Source: Pseudomonas frederiksbergensis (GTDB lineage: Bacteria > Pseudomonadota > Gammaproteobacteria > Pseudomonadales > Pseudomonadaceae). Taken from it: 64,000 bases of DNA. Both the position numbers and the translations under genes were made by a program. Shown here in pieces: positions 1 through 8,045 of the stretch. Where the stretch lies: positions 5,600,001 through 5,664,000 of the forward strand of contig NZ_CP018319.1 of assembly GCF_001952935.1 (NCBI RefSeq), in the 5' to 3' direction. How positions within the stretch are numbered: the first letter of the stretch is position 1; the number at the start of each line of letters is the position of its first letter. The notes beneath the pieces were generated by a model. It saw only the letters and a list, made by a program, of their open reading frames with translations, was not told the DNA's origin and made no database searches.

Positions 1-1154
1 CCGAAAACATTGTCCATCTGGTGCTGGCCAAACTGCCGGACGCACCCGCGGGGCCGAAAGGCATCTCGCTGTTCGTCGTGCCCAAAGTGCTGGTCAATGC
101 CGACGGTTCCCTCGGCGCTGCCAACGCTGTGAGTTGCGGTTCAATCGAACACAAGATGGGCATCAAGGCCTCGGCCACCTGCGTGATGAACTTCGACGGC
201 GCCAGCGGCTGGCTGGTCGGCGAGGCCAACAAAGGTTTGGCAGCGATGTTCACCATGATGAATTACGAACGCCTGTCCATTGGCATTCAGGGCATTGGCT
301 GCGCCGAAGCGTCCTATCAGAGCGCCGTCGCCTATGCCCGTGAGCGGGTTCAGAGTCGCGCGCCGACCGGTGCCATTGCTCCGGACAAAGTGGCTGACCC
401 GATCATCGTCCACCCCGACGTGCGCCGCATGCTGCTGAGCATGAAAGCCATGACCGAGGGCGGCCGTGCGTTCGCCAGCTATGTCGGCCAGCAACTCGAT
501 CTGGCGAAGTTTTCCGATGACGACCAGGAACGAGACAACGCGCAAAACCTGGTTGCGCTGCTGACGCCGGTGGCCAAGGCGTTCTTCACCGACACTGGCC
601 TGGAAAGCTGCATCAACGGCCAGCAGGTGTTCGGCGGTCATGGCTACATCCGCGAATGGGGCCAGGAACAATTGGTCCGCGACGTGCGCATCGCGCAGAT
701 CTACGAAGGCACCAACGGCATTCAGGCCCTGGACTTGCTTGGACGCAAAGTGCTCGCCGATAAGGGCTGTGCGCTGCGCCAGTTCACCGCTGAGATCCGT
801 CATTTCGCCCATCAGCCTGATGCGCCCTACTGCGCTCAACTGTTCGATGCCGTGCAGCGTCTGGAAGACCTGAGTGACTGGCTGCAGGATCGGGCCGCGA
901 CCAATCGCAACGAAGTCGGCGCCGCGTCGGTGGAGTATTTGCACCTGTTCGGTTACGTCGCCTACGCCTGGCTTTGGGCACGCATGGCACAGGTTGCCAA
1001 GCAAAAGCTGCCCGAAGACCAAGGGTTTTATGGCGCGAAAATCGCCACCGCCGACTTCTATATCCACCGCCTGCTACCGCGCATTTTGAGCCTGGAGCAA
1101 TCCATCCGCGCGGGCAGTGCCTCGTTGTTTGGCCTGAGCGCCGAACAGTTCTAA
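1..1154 (+). CDS. acyl-CoA dehydrogenase, C-terminal part (5' cut by window edge)
   Basis: FAD-dependent acyl-CoA dehydrogenase that would introduce the alpha-beta double bond of an acyl-CoA in fatty-acid or related beta-oxidation. The frame is open to the left edge (codons from base 3), so the N-terminal domain is missing; a GTG at 21 is internal. Seen: the middle-domain segment GISLFVVPK, and the C-terminal helical-domain signature GGHGYIREWGQEQLVRD followed by IAQIYEGTNGIQALDL, which places the catalytic and CoA-binding helices. The final 130 residues resemble the extra C-terminal domain (PF12806 type) of the ~600-residue subfamily. It is followed by an OprD porin on the same strand. Substrate chain length cannot be read from the sequence. 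Confidence 0.9.
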   Translation, partial: ENIVHLVLAKLPDAPAGPKGISLFVVPKVLVNADGSLGAANAVSCGSIEHKMGIKASATCVMNFDGASGWLVGEANKGLAAMFTMMNYERLSIGIQGIGCAEASYQSAVAYARERVQSRAPTGAIAPDKVADPIIVHPDVRRMLLSMKAMTEGGRAFASYVGQQLDLAKFSDDDQERDNAQNLVALLTPVAKAFFTDTGLESCINGQQVFGGHGYIREWGQEQLVRDVRIAQIYEGTNGIQALDLLGRKVLADKGCALRQFTAEIRHFAHQPDAPYCAQLFDAVQRLEDLSDWLQDRAATNRNEVGAASVEYLHLFGYVAYAWLWARMAQVAKQKLPEDQGFYGAKIATADFYIHRLLPRILSLEQSIRAGSASLFGLSAEQF

Positions 1155-1283
1155 CGATTGAACCGCACGCGGCGCCACGCTCCTCTCTTTTTGGCGTTCG
1201 CGTTTTTTTATCGATAAGCCCTCGCCCACCTGGCGAGGGCCGCGGGACCTGTCTTTCCATAATAAAAACAAAGGGGCTTCACC

Positions 1284-2552
1284 ATGGACCGCAACACCCG
1301 CACCCTCGCTACCCGACTGTTGCTGGCCGGCGGCGTCATCAGCCTCTCGGCCCCCGCCGCCGCTGACTTTGTCAAAGACAGCAAGGCCAGCCTTGAGCTG
1401 CGCAACTTCTATTTCAACCGTGACTATCGCCAGGACAACGCCGCCCAATCCAAACAAGAGGAATGGGCCCAGGGGTTCCTGCTGCGCTACGAATCGGGAT
1501 ACACCGACGGGTTGATCGGTGTCGGCTTCGATGCCATCGGCCTGCTCGGCGTCAAGCTCGATTCCAGCCCTGATCGCGCAGGCTCCGGCCTGCTCAAACG
1601 TCACCGTGACACGAGTAAAGGGGCGCAGGACGAGTACGGCGAACTGGGCCTGACCGCCAAAGTGCGCGCCTCAAAAAGCACGCTTAAACTGGGCACGCTG
1701 CTGCCGAAACTGCCGACGGTACTGGCCAACGATTCACGGCTGTTGCCACAAACCTTCAAGGGCGGTCAGTTGACGTCGCTGGAACTCGAAGGCCTGACCG
1801 TGGATGCCGGGCGACTGACCCAGGTCAATCAGCGCGACTCCTCGGACTACGAGGACATGGGCATCACCCGCACCGGCGCCAAGGGCATCACCACGCGACA
1901 TCTCGACAGCGACAGCTTCGATTTCGCCAGCCTGAACTACAAATGGACCAGCAACCTCGCCACCGGCTACAGCTATGGCCACCTCGACAACTTCTACAGC
2001 CAGCACCTGGTCAACCTGACCTACGTCTTGCCAGTCACCACCGGCCAGTCGCTGAAGACGGATCTGCGCTTCGCCCGCTCCACGGACGATGGCGGCAGCA
2101 ATGTCGATAACAACGCCATCGGCGCGATGTTCACCTACAACCTCGGCGGGCATGCGGTGGGCCTGGGTTATCAAGGCATGAGCGGCGACACCGGCTACGC
2201 CTACGTCAACGGCACCGACGCCTTCCTGGTGAACTTCGTGCAGATCGGCGACTTCGCCAGCAAGGACGAACAGTCCTGGCAGGCGCGCTACGACTACAAC
2301 TTTGCGGCCATCGGCATTCCGGGCCTGACCTTCATGACCCGCTACCTCACCGGCGACAACATCGATCTGGGCGGCAACCGCCCGGAAGGCAAGGAATGGG
2401 AACGTGATACCGACATTGGCTATGTCGTGCAAAGCGGGCCATTGAAGAATGTCGGCGTGAAGTGGCGTAACGCGACAGTTCGCTCGACCAACTTCGGCAG
2501 CGACCTGGATGAAAACCGGTTGATCGTCAGCTACACCTTGCCAATCTGGTAA
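1284..2552 (+). CDS. OprD-family outer-membrane porin
   Basis: Substrate-specific outer-membrane channel of the Pseudomonas OprD family (PF03573), about 422 residues as usual. Residues 1-27 form a Sec signal peptide ending in APAAA before DFVKDSKASLELRNFYFNRDYR, the typical OprD start. Alternating beta-strand patterns run to the C-terminal RLIVSYTLPIW, an outer-membrane barrel ending. The ATG at 1284 is preceded by an AAGGGG-like ribosome site. It lies 129 bases after the acyl-CoA dehydrogenase, which suggests an acyl or carboxylate substrate, but this is inference. A GC-rich hairpin at 1218-1240 sits in the leader; it has no T-run. Confidence 0.92.
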   Translation: MDRNTRTLATRLLLAGGVISLSAPAAADFVKDSKASLELRNFYFNRDYRQDNAAQSKQEEWAQGFLLRYESGYTDGLIGVGFDAIGLLGVKLDSSPDRAGSGLLKRHRDTSKGAQDEYGELGLTAKVRASKSTLKLGTLLPKLPTVLANDSRLLPQTFKGGQLTSLELEGLTVDAGRLTQVNQRDSSDYEDMGITRTGAKGITTRHLDSDSFDFASLNYKWTSNLATGYSYGHLDNFYSQHLVNLTYVLPVTTGQSLKTDLRFARSTDDGGSNVDNNAIGAMFTYNLGGHAVGLGYQGMSGDTGYAYVNGTDAFLVNFVQIGDFASKDEQSWQARYDYNFAAIGIPGLTFMTRYLTGDNIDLGGNRPEGKEWERDTDIGYVVQSGPLKNVGVKWRNATVRSTNFGSDLDENRLIVSYTLPIW

Positions 2553-2569
2553 GCAAGCCCTCCTCCCCT

Positions 2570-2676
2570 GATCGTTCCCACGCTCTGCGTGGGAATGCAG
2601 CCCGGGACGCTCCGCGTCCCAACAGCGGACGCAGAGCGTCCATTGATGCATTCCCACGCGGAGCGTGGGAACGATC
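2570..2676. repeat. intergenic palindromic repeat, GATCGTTCCCACGC family
   Basis: Long imperfect inverted repeat whose outer arms read GATCGTTCCCACGCTCTGCG and its near-complement, with inner arms built on GGACGCTCCGCGTCC. Related copies occur at 22646-22676 and 28737-28849. It lies between oprD and phaR and could act as a transcript-end structure or a REP-type repeat; function is not shown by sequence. Confidence 0.8.
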
Positions 2677-2752
2677 GGTACCCGCTAATCCGCGGCAGGG
2701 GCCAGAGTAGGTTAAGATGCCGGCAAACCAGGCCCGCCGCGAGACGCCCCGC

Positions 2753-3265
2753 ATGACTGATACCACCCCCCGCCTGATCAAGAAGTACCCCAATCGCCGA
2801 CTGTATGACACCCACACCAGCAGTCATTTGACGCTGGCGGACATACGCCAGTTGGTGGTCGACAAAGTTGCCTTTCAGGTGGTCGATGCCAAGAGCGGCG
2901 AGGACCTGACCCGCAGTATCCTGCTGCAAGTGATCCTGGAAGCTGAAAGCGGCGGTGAGCCAATCTTCACTACCGAAATGCTGATGGGGATTATCCAGTT
3001 CTACGGCCCTTACCAGGGCGTACTCGGCAGCTATCTGGACAAGAGCATTCAAACCGTGATCGACATCCAGTCCCAGACCGGCGCACAGTCGTCCGAGGCC
3101 TGGAGCGACTTCATGCACCAGCAGGCGCCGGTGATGCAGGACCTGATGCGCCAATATGTCGATCAGTCAAAGGCGCTGTACCTGAACACCCAGAACCTGT
3201 TCGGCATGTTCGGCGGCAAGCCCGGAGCCGATGGCGGAACGAAAAAAAATGGCGATGGGGAATAA
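2753..3265 (+). CDS. phaR: polyhydroxyalkanoate synthesis repressor PhaR
   Basis: DNA- and granule-binding repressor that senses PHB and controls phasin synthesis. The PHB/PHA accumulation regulator N-terminal domain is plain at residues 5-60 (IKKYPNRRLYDT, then LTLADIRQLV), followed by the second domain (SILLQVILEAE, MGIIQFYGPYQ) and an acidic-basic tail. Length is 170 residues from the ATG at 2753. An in-frame ATG at 2717 would add 12 residues (MPANQARRETPR) not expected in the family, so 2753 is preferred although its ribosome site is weak. It converges on the phasin gene. The 3' end overlaps the phasin terminator, so the two transcripts share sequence there. Confidence 0.93.
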   Translation: MTDTTPRLIKKYPNRRLYDTHTSSHLTLADIRQLVVDKVAFQVVDAKSGEDLTRSILLQVILEAESGGEPIFTTEMLMGIIQFYGPYQGVLGSYLDKSIQTVIDIQSQTGAQSSEAWSDFMHQQAPVMQDLMRQYVDQSKALYLNTQNLFGMFGGKPGADGGTKKNGDGE

Positions 3266-3277
3266 TCCCATCGCCAT
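3242..3277 (-). terminator. intrinsic terminator of the phasin transcript, inside the 3' end of phaR
   Basis: An 11-bp perfect stem (3249-3259 with 3267-3277, arm ATGGCGATGGG) with a 7-base loop. Read on the minus strand it is followed by eight T residues (complement of the A-run at 3242-3249). This polarity fits the phasin gene, and the structure overlaps the last codons and stop of phaR. Confidence 0.75.
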
Positions 3278-3300
3278 TGGTGCTGCTTATCTAATGTGAC

Positions 3301-3870
3301 TTACTTGTTACCGCTGGTAGCCTTGGCACTTGCTTCCGAAGCAGCTTTGGTGGCCGTGGCAGTCGCTGCGTCGAAACTGGTCTGAGCCACATCGGCAGCC
3401 TGTTTTACGGCTTTCTGTGCGCTTTCGAACACAGTACCGGCGTTCGCCAGGCTCGACTTGAACGCGGCCACAACAGGCTCGGAGCCGGCAGGTGCATTCT
3501 TGCTGATGGTTTCAACGAACTCTTGCACCTGTTGGGTGCCCGCTTCGACCTGGCTCGAGGTCAATTTGGCGATGTCCGACTGAGTACCGACGATCAGCGC
3601 TTGAACCTGACGGTTGAACTCGGCCAGACGTTCGGTCTGCGCACTCGGCTGGGTGGAAGAAGCCTGCAGCTCGGCGAAACCTTGTGGATCACGGACGGCC
3701 AACAGCTTGCGAACGCCTTCGAAGTGCTCTTCGGTGGAGTCGCGCAGTGCCTTGAACTGCAACTGGCTGAGCTGTTCAACGCTGGCGAAGACTTTGCCGC
3801 TGATTTGCTGCAAAAGGTCGAGGTTGGCTTTCTGAGCGGTTTGCAGTTTTTCCGAATTGAAAAAAGACAT
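3301..3870 (-). CDS. phaP: phasin family protein (PHA granule surface protein)
   Basis: Small amphipathic protein that coats polyhydroxyalkanoate granules and limits their coalescence. The Phasin_2-type domain covers roughly residues 1-110 (MSFFNSEKLQTAQKANLDLL, then LQFKALRDSTEEHFEGVRKLL). The tail from about 140 is rich in Ala, Thr and Lys, a common granule-binding feature. The 189-residue length fits the family. The ATG at 3870 follows an AGGAGA site. It is transcribed away from the DUF3141 gene and toward phaR. The shared upstream region holds TGC-rich palindromes that could be the PhaR operator. Confidence 0.92.
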   Translation of the reverse strand: MSFFNSEKLQTAQKANLDLLQQISGKVFASVEQLSQLQFKALRDSTEEHFEGVRKLLAVRDPQGFAELQASSTQPSAQTERLAEFNRQVQALIVGTQSDIAKLTSSQVEAGTQQVQEFVETISKNAPAGSEPVVAAFKSSLANAGTVFESAQKAVKQAADVAQTSFDAATATATKAASEASAKATSGNK

Positions 3871-3951
3871 GCTTGAATCTCCTGGTACTGGAAGGCCCTG
3901 ATGAGCCTGAGGACGCGATAGCGATCCGGCCAGTCATCGCGTTAGCCTTGA

Positions 3952-4003
3952 TATTGCAGTGCACAAAACTATTTGGCAATGTGTATTTTTGTGCGGTGCA
4001 AAA
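3952..4003. promoter_or_regulatory. candidate PhaR operator upstream of the phasin gene
   Basis: Two TGC-rich 17-mers face each other: 3952-3968 (TATTGCAGTGCACAAAA) and 3987-4003 (TTTTGTGCGGTGCAAAA), which match as an inverted pair with three mismatches. PhaR of other bacteria is known to bind TGC-rich, GCA-containing palindromes at phaP. On the minus strand a TTGCCA / CAATAT pair with 17-bp spacing lies within the element, so binding could block the phasin promoter. The site also lies upstream of the divergent DUF3141 gene. Confidence 0.5.
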
Positions 4004-4125
4004 TAAACTTTGCTAATGCCCTCTACATACGCTGTAAACTCCTGCTCATCGAACGGCCAGGCTAGCCCTCTTTAACTTGAGGGGTCTGATGGGCCGGTTC
4101 CCATGCACAGCGTCAGGAGATCACG

Positions 4126-6663
4126 ATGGGTCAGGAATTAAATATTGCGCTGCAAGATGAAGAGTTCTCCGAGCCCGCCGGCTTGTTCGAACACCTGAAT
4201 CATCTGCAACGCCTCAATACCCGTAACGTCCTCGACGCCGTGCAGAAGCGCCAGGCAAAAACCTTCGCGCCTTTAAGGCTTGGGCAACTCCGACAGCCAA
4301 CGCCTGCTGACTGGCAGGAATACTTCACGGACCTCGGCCAACGCAGCGTGTTGTTCTGGGACACCTTGCGTCAGCGCGGCGACAACACCCTGGCCCACGA
4401 GCGCGCCGGGTATCCGCTGCTGCTCAAGTTCAATCATGAAACGCTGGTCGCCGGTGAAGACCTGCCCCGCCCGGTCAACTATTCGTTGTTGCAAATCCTC
4501 GGCGGTCCTGGACAACAGATCGACAGCAAGAAACAGCCGGTGATCATCATCGATCCCCGCGGCGGTCACGGCTCGGGCATCGGCGGTTTCAAACAGGATT
4601 CGGTGATCGGCGAAAGCCTGAGAGCCGGCCACCCCACCTACTTCATCTCCTTCAGTCACTCGCCGCGCCCAGGGCAAACCCTTGCTGATATCACCGACGC
4701 CCAAGCGCGGTTCATCGAAGTCGTCAGCGCCCGGCATCCAGACAGCGCCAAACCAGTCGTCATTGGTAATTGCCAGGCGGGCTGGGCGTTAATGGGCCTC
4801 GCGGCCACCCGGCCGGAGCTGCCGGGGCTGATCATCGTCAACGGTGCGCCGTTGTCATACTGGGCCGGCGTCAATGGCCGCAATCCGATGCGCTACACCG
4901 GCGGTTTGCTGGGCGGTGGCTGGATGGCGCGGCTCGGTAGCGACCTCGGCAATGACCGTTTCGACGGCACCTGGCTAGTCAGCAATTTCGAAAACCTGGA
5001 CCCGGCCAACACCTTTTGGGGCAAGTACTACCACCTGCTCAGCGAAGTCGACAGCGAGGCCGCACGCTTTCTGGACTTCGAACGCTGGTGGGGCAGCCCG
5101 ACCCTGCTCAATGGTGAAGAGATCGAGATGATTGTCGACGACCTGTTCATCGGCAATCAGCTGTCCGGTGGACTGGGCCGCAAGAGCAGCGGGCTTGATC
5201 TCAAACTGATTGAAGTGCCGGTGGTGGTGTTCTGTTCGTATGGTGACAACATCACCTCCCCGCAGCAGGCACTGGACTGGATCACCGACGTCTACCCCAG
5301 CGATCTCGCGTTGCAAAATGCCGGACGCACCATCGTTTACCTGCGACACGCGAGCATCGGTCACCTGGGCATCTTCGTGTCCGGTGACGTGGCGCGGCGT
5401 GAACACCGTGAATTGCTCGGTGCGGTCGACGCGATCAATGCACTGTCAGCCGGGCTGTATGAAATGCTGATCGACGACCTGCCGGAGCATTCGGCGACGC
5501 CATATGCCGTGCGTTTCGAGCGCCGGCGTATCGCAGACATCCATGGCGAAGTGAAGCCGCCCCGTGATGATGATCGCGAATTCGCCCTGGTGCAGCGCGC
5601 GTCCGCCATCAACAACAGCGTTTACGACGAATGCATACGTCCGTGGTTGCGCCAGCTGATCAACGAACCAAGCGCCGAAATGCTGCGCCGGGCGCATCCT
5701 TTCCATCAGCAACAAGTGGCCTGGAGCAGTTTGAACCCGGCGCTCTGGTGGCTGGCAGGCAGCGCCGCCCAAGTGAGCAAGGATCGTCACCCCGCCAGCC
5801 AGAACAACCCGTTGCTGGTCTGGCAGGAACTGTTTTCCAATCAGGTGCAGGACGCCTTGAACGGTTATCGCGACCTGCGTGATGCGGCTCAGGAAATGTG
5901 TTTCTACGGCGTGTATGGCGTACTCAACAGCCTCACCGGCAATGCACCGGGGCGAAATCTGCAGGAACATGCCGAGCAGCACGACAAGGTGTTGATCGAG
6001 CGTTTGCAGGATGCCCTGCCCCTCGGCGGCCTGATGGAAGCCTTGATACGGATCCTGTTCCTGCTGGGCCGCGACAGCGACGAGCCGGGCAAGGAAAGTG
6101 TCGAAAAATTGATCCTGCAACTGCAAGTGCTGCTTCAGGACTACAGTGCCGAGCCGCTTGATTTGCGCGAAACCCTGCGCCTGCAAAAACTGCTGGTCGC
6201 CACCCATCCGCAAGAAAGCCTGCACAGCCTGCCCTTGATGCTTGCCGAGGTCGAAGAACGCCAGCAAGTACTCGCGGCCGTCGCCAACTTGCTGCCGGAA
6301 CTGCTGACCAGCGGCGCAGACAACCTCTTCTGGCGTGAGCTGCACACCCTGCTCGAGGTGCCAATGCCAGGTTTCAGCCTGACCCAACCACCGGGTGAAG
6401 CCGATGCCAGCGTAGAGAACGTGCCGGTGGTTACCCCTGAGCCGATCAAGCAGAAAGCCCCAGCGGTAACCCCGGAGCCAATCAAACAGAAAACCCCGGT
6501 CGTCATCCCCGAGCCAATCAAACAGAAAACCCCGGTCGTCATCCCCGAGCCAATCAAGCGAAAAATACCCGCAGTGACCCCAGACCCCATCGCCAAGGTT
6601 GCGAGTCCAGTGCGCAAACCTGCCAAGGGCAAGAAAGGCGTGAAAAAACCTCCGGTGAAATAA
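4126..6663 (+). CDS. DUF3141 protein with PHA-synthase-like alpha/beta-hydrolase core
   Basis: Large (845 residues) DUF3141-family protein. The alpha/beta-hydrolase core (about residues 100-430) shows a nucleophile elbow GNCQAG with Cys216, as in PHA synthases rather than Ser lipases. A candidate Asp374 (GDNITSP) and His413 (SIGHLG) are in the order and context of the PhaC triad. Residues 430-760 are helical with no recognised domain. The C-terminus is a 12-residue repeat (PEPIKQK units) then a Lys/Pro tail ending KKGVKKPPVK, perhaps a granule- or DNA-binding tail. The ATG at 4126 follows AGGAGATCACG. Its divergence from the phasin and placement in the pha region suggest a role in PHA polymerisation, mobilisation or granule organisation; activity is not proven. 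Confidence 0.82.
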   Translation: MGQELNIALQDEEFSEPAGLFEHLNHLQRLNTRNVLDAVQKRQAKTFAPLRLGQLRQPTPADWQEYFTDLGQRSVLFWDTLRQRGDNTLAHERAGYPLLLKFNHETLVAGEDLPRPVNYSLLQILGGPGQQIDSKKQPVIIIDPRGGHGSGIGGFKQDSVIGESLRAGHPTYFISFSHSPRPGQTLADITDAQARFIEVVSARHPDSAKPVVIGNCQAGWALMGLAATRPELPGLIIVNGAPLSYWAGVNGRNPMRYTGGLLGGGWMARLGSDLGNDRFDGTWLVSNFENLDPANTFWGKYYHLLSEVDSEAARFLDFERWWGSPTLLNGEEIEMIVDDLFIGNQLSGGLGRKSSGLDLKLIEVPVVVFCSYGDNITSPQQALDWITDVYPSDLALQNAGRTIVYLRHASIGHLGIFVSGDVARREHRELLGAVDAINALSAGLYEMLIDDLPEHSATPYAVRFERRRIADIHGEVKPPRDDDREFALVQRASAINNSVYDECIRPWLRQLINEPSAEMLRRAHPFHQQQVAWSSLNPALWWLAGSAAQVSKDRHPASQNNPLLVWQELFSNQVQDALNGYRDLRDAAQEMCFYGVYGVLNSLTGNAPGRNLQEHAEQHDKVLIERLQDALPLGGLMEALIRILFLLGRDSDEPGKESVEKLILQLQVLLQDYSAEPLDLRETLRLQKLLVATHPQESLHSLPLMLAEVEERQQVLAAVANLLPELLTSGADNLFWRELHTLLEVPMPGFSLTQPPGEADASVENVPVVTPEPIKQKAPAVTPEPIKQKTPVVIPEPIKQKTPVVIPEPIKRKIPAVTPDPIAKVASPVRKPAKGKKGVKKPPVK
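6421..6590 (+). repeat. 36-base tandem repeat encoding PEPIKQK units
   Basis: About four to five tandem 36-base units within the DUF3141 gene, each encoding a 12-residue unit of the form PEPIKQKxPxVx. Middle copies are nearly identical at DNA level while outer ones diverge (the last reads PDPIAKV), so copy number may vary between strains. Confidence 0.85.
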
Positions 6664-6687
6664 CGTTGAACACCGAGGAGGACCGCG

Positions 6688-7725
6688 TCAGACCGACGCG
6701 GCTTCCTTGATTTCAAACGATTCATCGGCCCGATACTGACCGGGCGTCATGCCAAACCAGCGGCTACAGGCTTTGTTGAAACTGCTGTGATCATGAAAAC
6801 CAAGGAGATACGCGACATGCTTCATGTTGAAGTGAGAATGGCGCAGGTAGAAATCGGCCAATTGCCGGCGCACCGCGTTCTGCACATCCTTGAATTGCGT
6901 CCCTTCCTTTTCCAGTGCACGTTGCAGCGTCCGCTTGCTGATGTTCAATGCCGCCGCGATCGACTCCATGTCGCATTGCCCCTGGCCCTGGCTCAAGCGC
7001 TCGGTAATCAACGCGCGAATCCTGCTGACAATGCAAAAACCAAACAGCAGGTCCAGTTGAGCCTCGGCAAAACTGTCATGCAGCACCGCCAATGTTTCAT
7101 TGGCCATGCTCAACGGACGCATCAGTTCCTGACCGTCAAACAAAATGCTGTCGAAAGGCGCGTCGAAATGCAGGTCGCAGCCAAACAGCCGACGATGCTC
7201 GGTGGTGTCTTCAGGTTCGGGATAGGTGAATCCCACGCTCAAGGGTTGCGGGGCGTTGCCGCCCGCCAGCTTACGACAGAAGCCCAGCAATGAAGCCAGC
7301 GCTGCATCGGTGTATTGGCGAGGTTTGACCGAACCTTTTTGTTGATGATCGAAGCCGGAAAGCCGGTAGCTCTGCTGTTCCGATGTAAAGAAAAGGCTGA
7401 AGCCGGTACCGATCAACGGACTGAAACGGACCAGTCGTTCAAGGGCTTTTTTCAGATTCAGGCTGGACATCATGGTGTAGCCGACGATCTGAAAGCTGCC
7501 GGGGTGGAAACTTCCATAGGCCTTCAAGCCGATGTCTGGATCACCCGAGGCCTGGGCGGCCAGATCCCATAGTCGATAGATTGCCCTTCGCTCGCAAAAC
7601 GCTCCTGGCTTGTTCGCAAGCTTCATGTCTAGTTCAGCCTCCTGGCACAGACTGGCAACATCCAGTCCTTGAGCCAAGAGCGTATTTACCAACACGCTGG
7701 CATAGCCTGAACTCATTCTATACAT
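6688..7725 (-). CDS. phbR: AraC/XylS-family regulator next to phaBAC (PhbR-like)
   Basis: Transcription factor with an N-terminal arabinose-binding-type sensor domain (about residues 20-205, PF12625 type) and a C-terminal AraC double helix-turn-helix (about 240-335; ISKRTLQRALEKEG in the first helix pair and HVAYLLGFHDHSSFNKACSR in the second). Length (345) is usual. The ATG at 7725 has a GAGGA site. It is divergent from phaB across 320 bases. In Pseudomonas sp. 61-3 an AraC-type gene named phbR precedes phbBAC in the same arrangement, so it is inferred to activate the phaBAC genes. The ligand is unknown. Confidence 0.82.
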   Translation of the reverse strand: MYRMSSGYASVLVNTLLAQGLDVASLCQEAELDMKLANKPGAFCERRAIYRLWDLAAQASGDPDIGLKAYGSFHPGSFQIVGYTMMSSLNLKKALERLVRFSPLIGTGFSLFFTSEQQSYRLSGFDHQQKGSVKPRQYTDAALASLLGFCRKLAGGNAPQPLSVGFTYPEPEDTTEHRRLFGCDLHFDAPFDSILFDGQELMRPLSMANETLAVLHDSFAEAQLDLLFGFCIVSRIRALITERLSQGQGQCDMESIAAALNISKRTLQRALEKEGTQFKDVQNAVRRQLADFYLRHSHFNMKHVAYLLGFHDHSSFNKACSRWFGMTPGQYRADESFEIKEAASV

Positions 7726-8045
7726 GGCGTCCTCAATGACCTGTGGAACCGAACATCCTGTCCGGAGCCATAACTGATCTGCGATGAATCAAAACTCTAA
7801 CGGGTTGTTTCGTTGCCAATATTGATCCCAGTATAGGTACTCCTCGTTTTTAGCCAGTATTTCAGGCCGGTCGTCGCCTTGTAGCAGTGGCCGATGAGCG
7901 TCGAGACGACGACAGAAAGTTCCGTTGCGCTTCGTGCATGGCACCGTTGGACACCAGACCGTCACCTCTCAACACTTCCGCACACCCCGCCAATACCGAA
8001 CAATCCCCCATCTTGCAGCGCAAAATACAAAAAGGAAGAGTGCAT
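7726..8045. promoter_or_regulatory. divergent control region between the AraC regulator and phaB
   Basis: A 320-base stretch without a convincing gene. Three similar 10-mers lie on the plus strand: GCCAATATTG (7815), CCCAGTATAG (7827) and GCCAGTATTT (7853), candidate direct-repeat sites for the AraC regulator. No clear sigma-70 or sigma-54 promoter could be assigned. The phaB ribosome site AAGGAAGAG lies just before the ATG at 8046. An in-frame extension of phaB to 7887 was judged non-coding. Confidence 0.4.

Noticed and set aside
141..1067. 308-codon open frame on the minus strand
   Set aside because: Antisense to the acyl-CoA dehydrogenase; GC-rich codon use creates mirror frames. No ribosome site or family motif.
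1218..1240. Hairpin in the oprD leader as a terminator of the upstream gene
   Set aside because: A 9-bp stem exists but is followed by GC-rich DNA without a T-run; not called as a terminator.
6421..6590. Repeat array resembling a CRISPR
   Set aside because: Units are contiguous, codon-phased and encode PEPIKQK; there are no unique spacers and no cas genes.
7887..8045. N-terminal extension of phaB
   Set aside because: The extra 53 residues are absent from the family and AAGGAAGAG marks the ATG at 8046.
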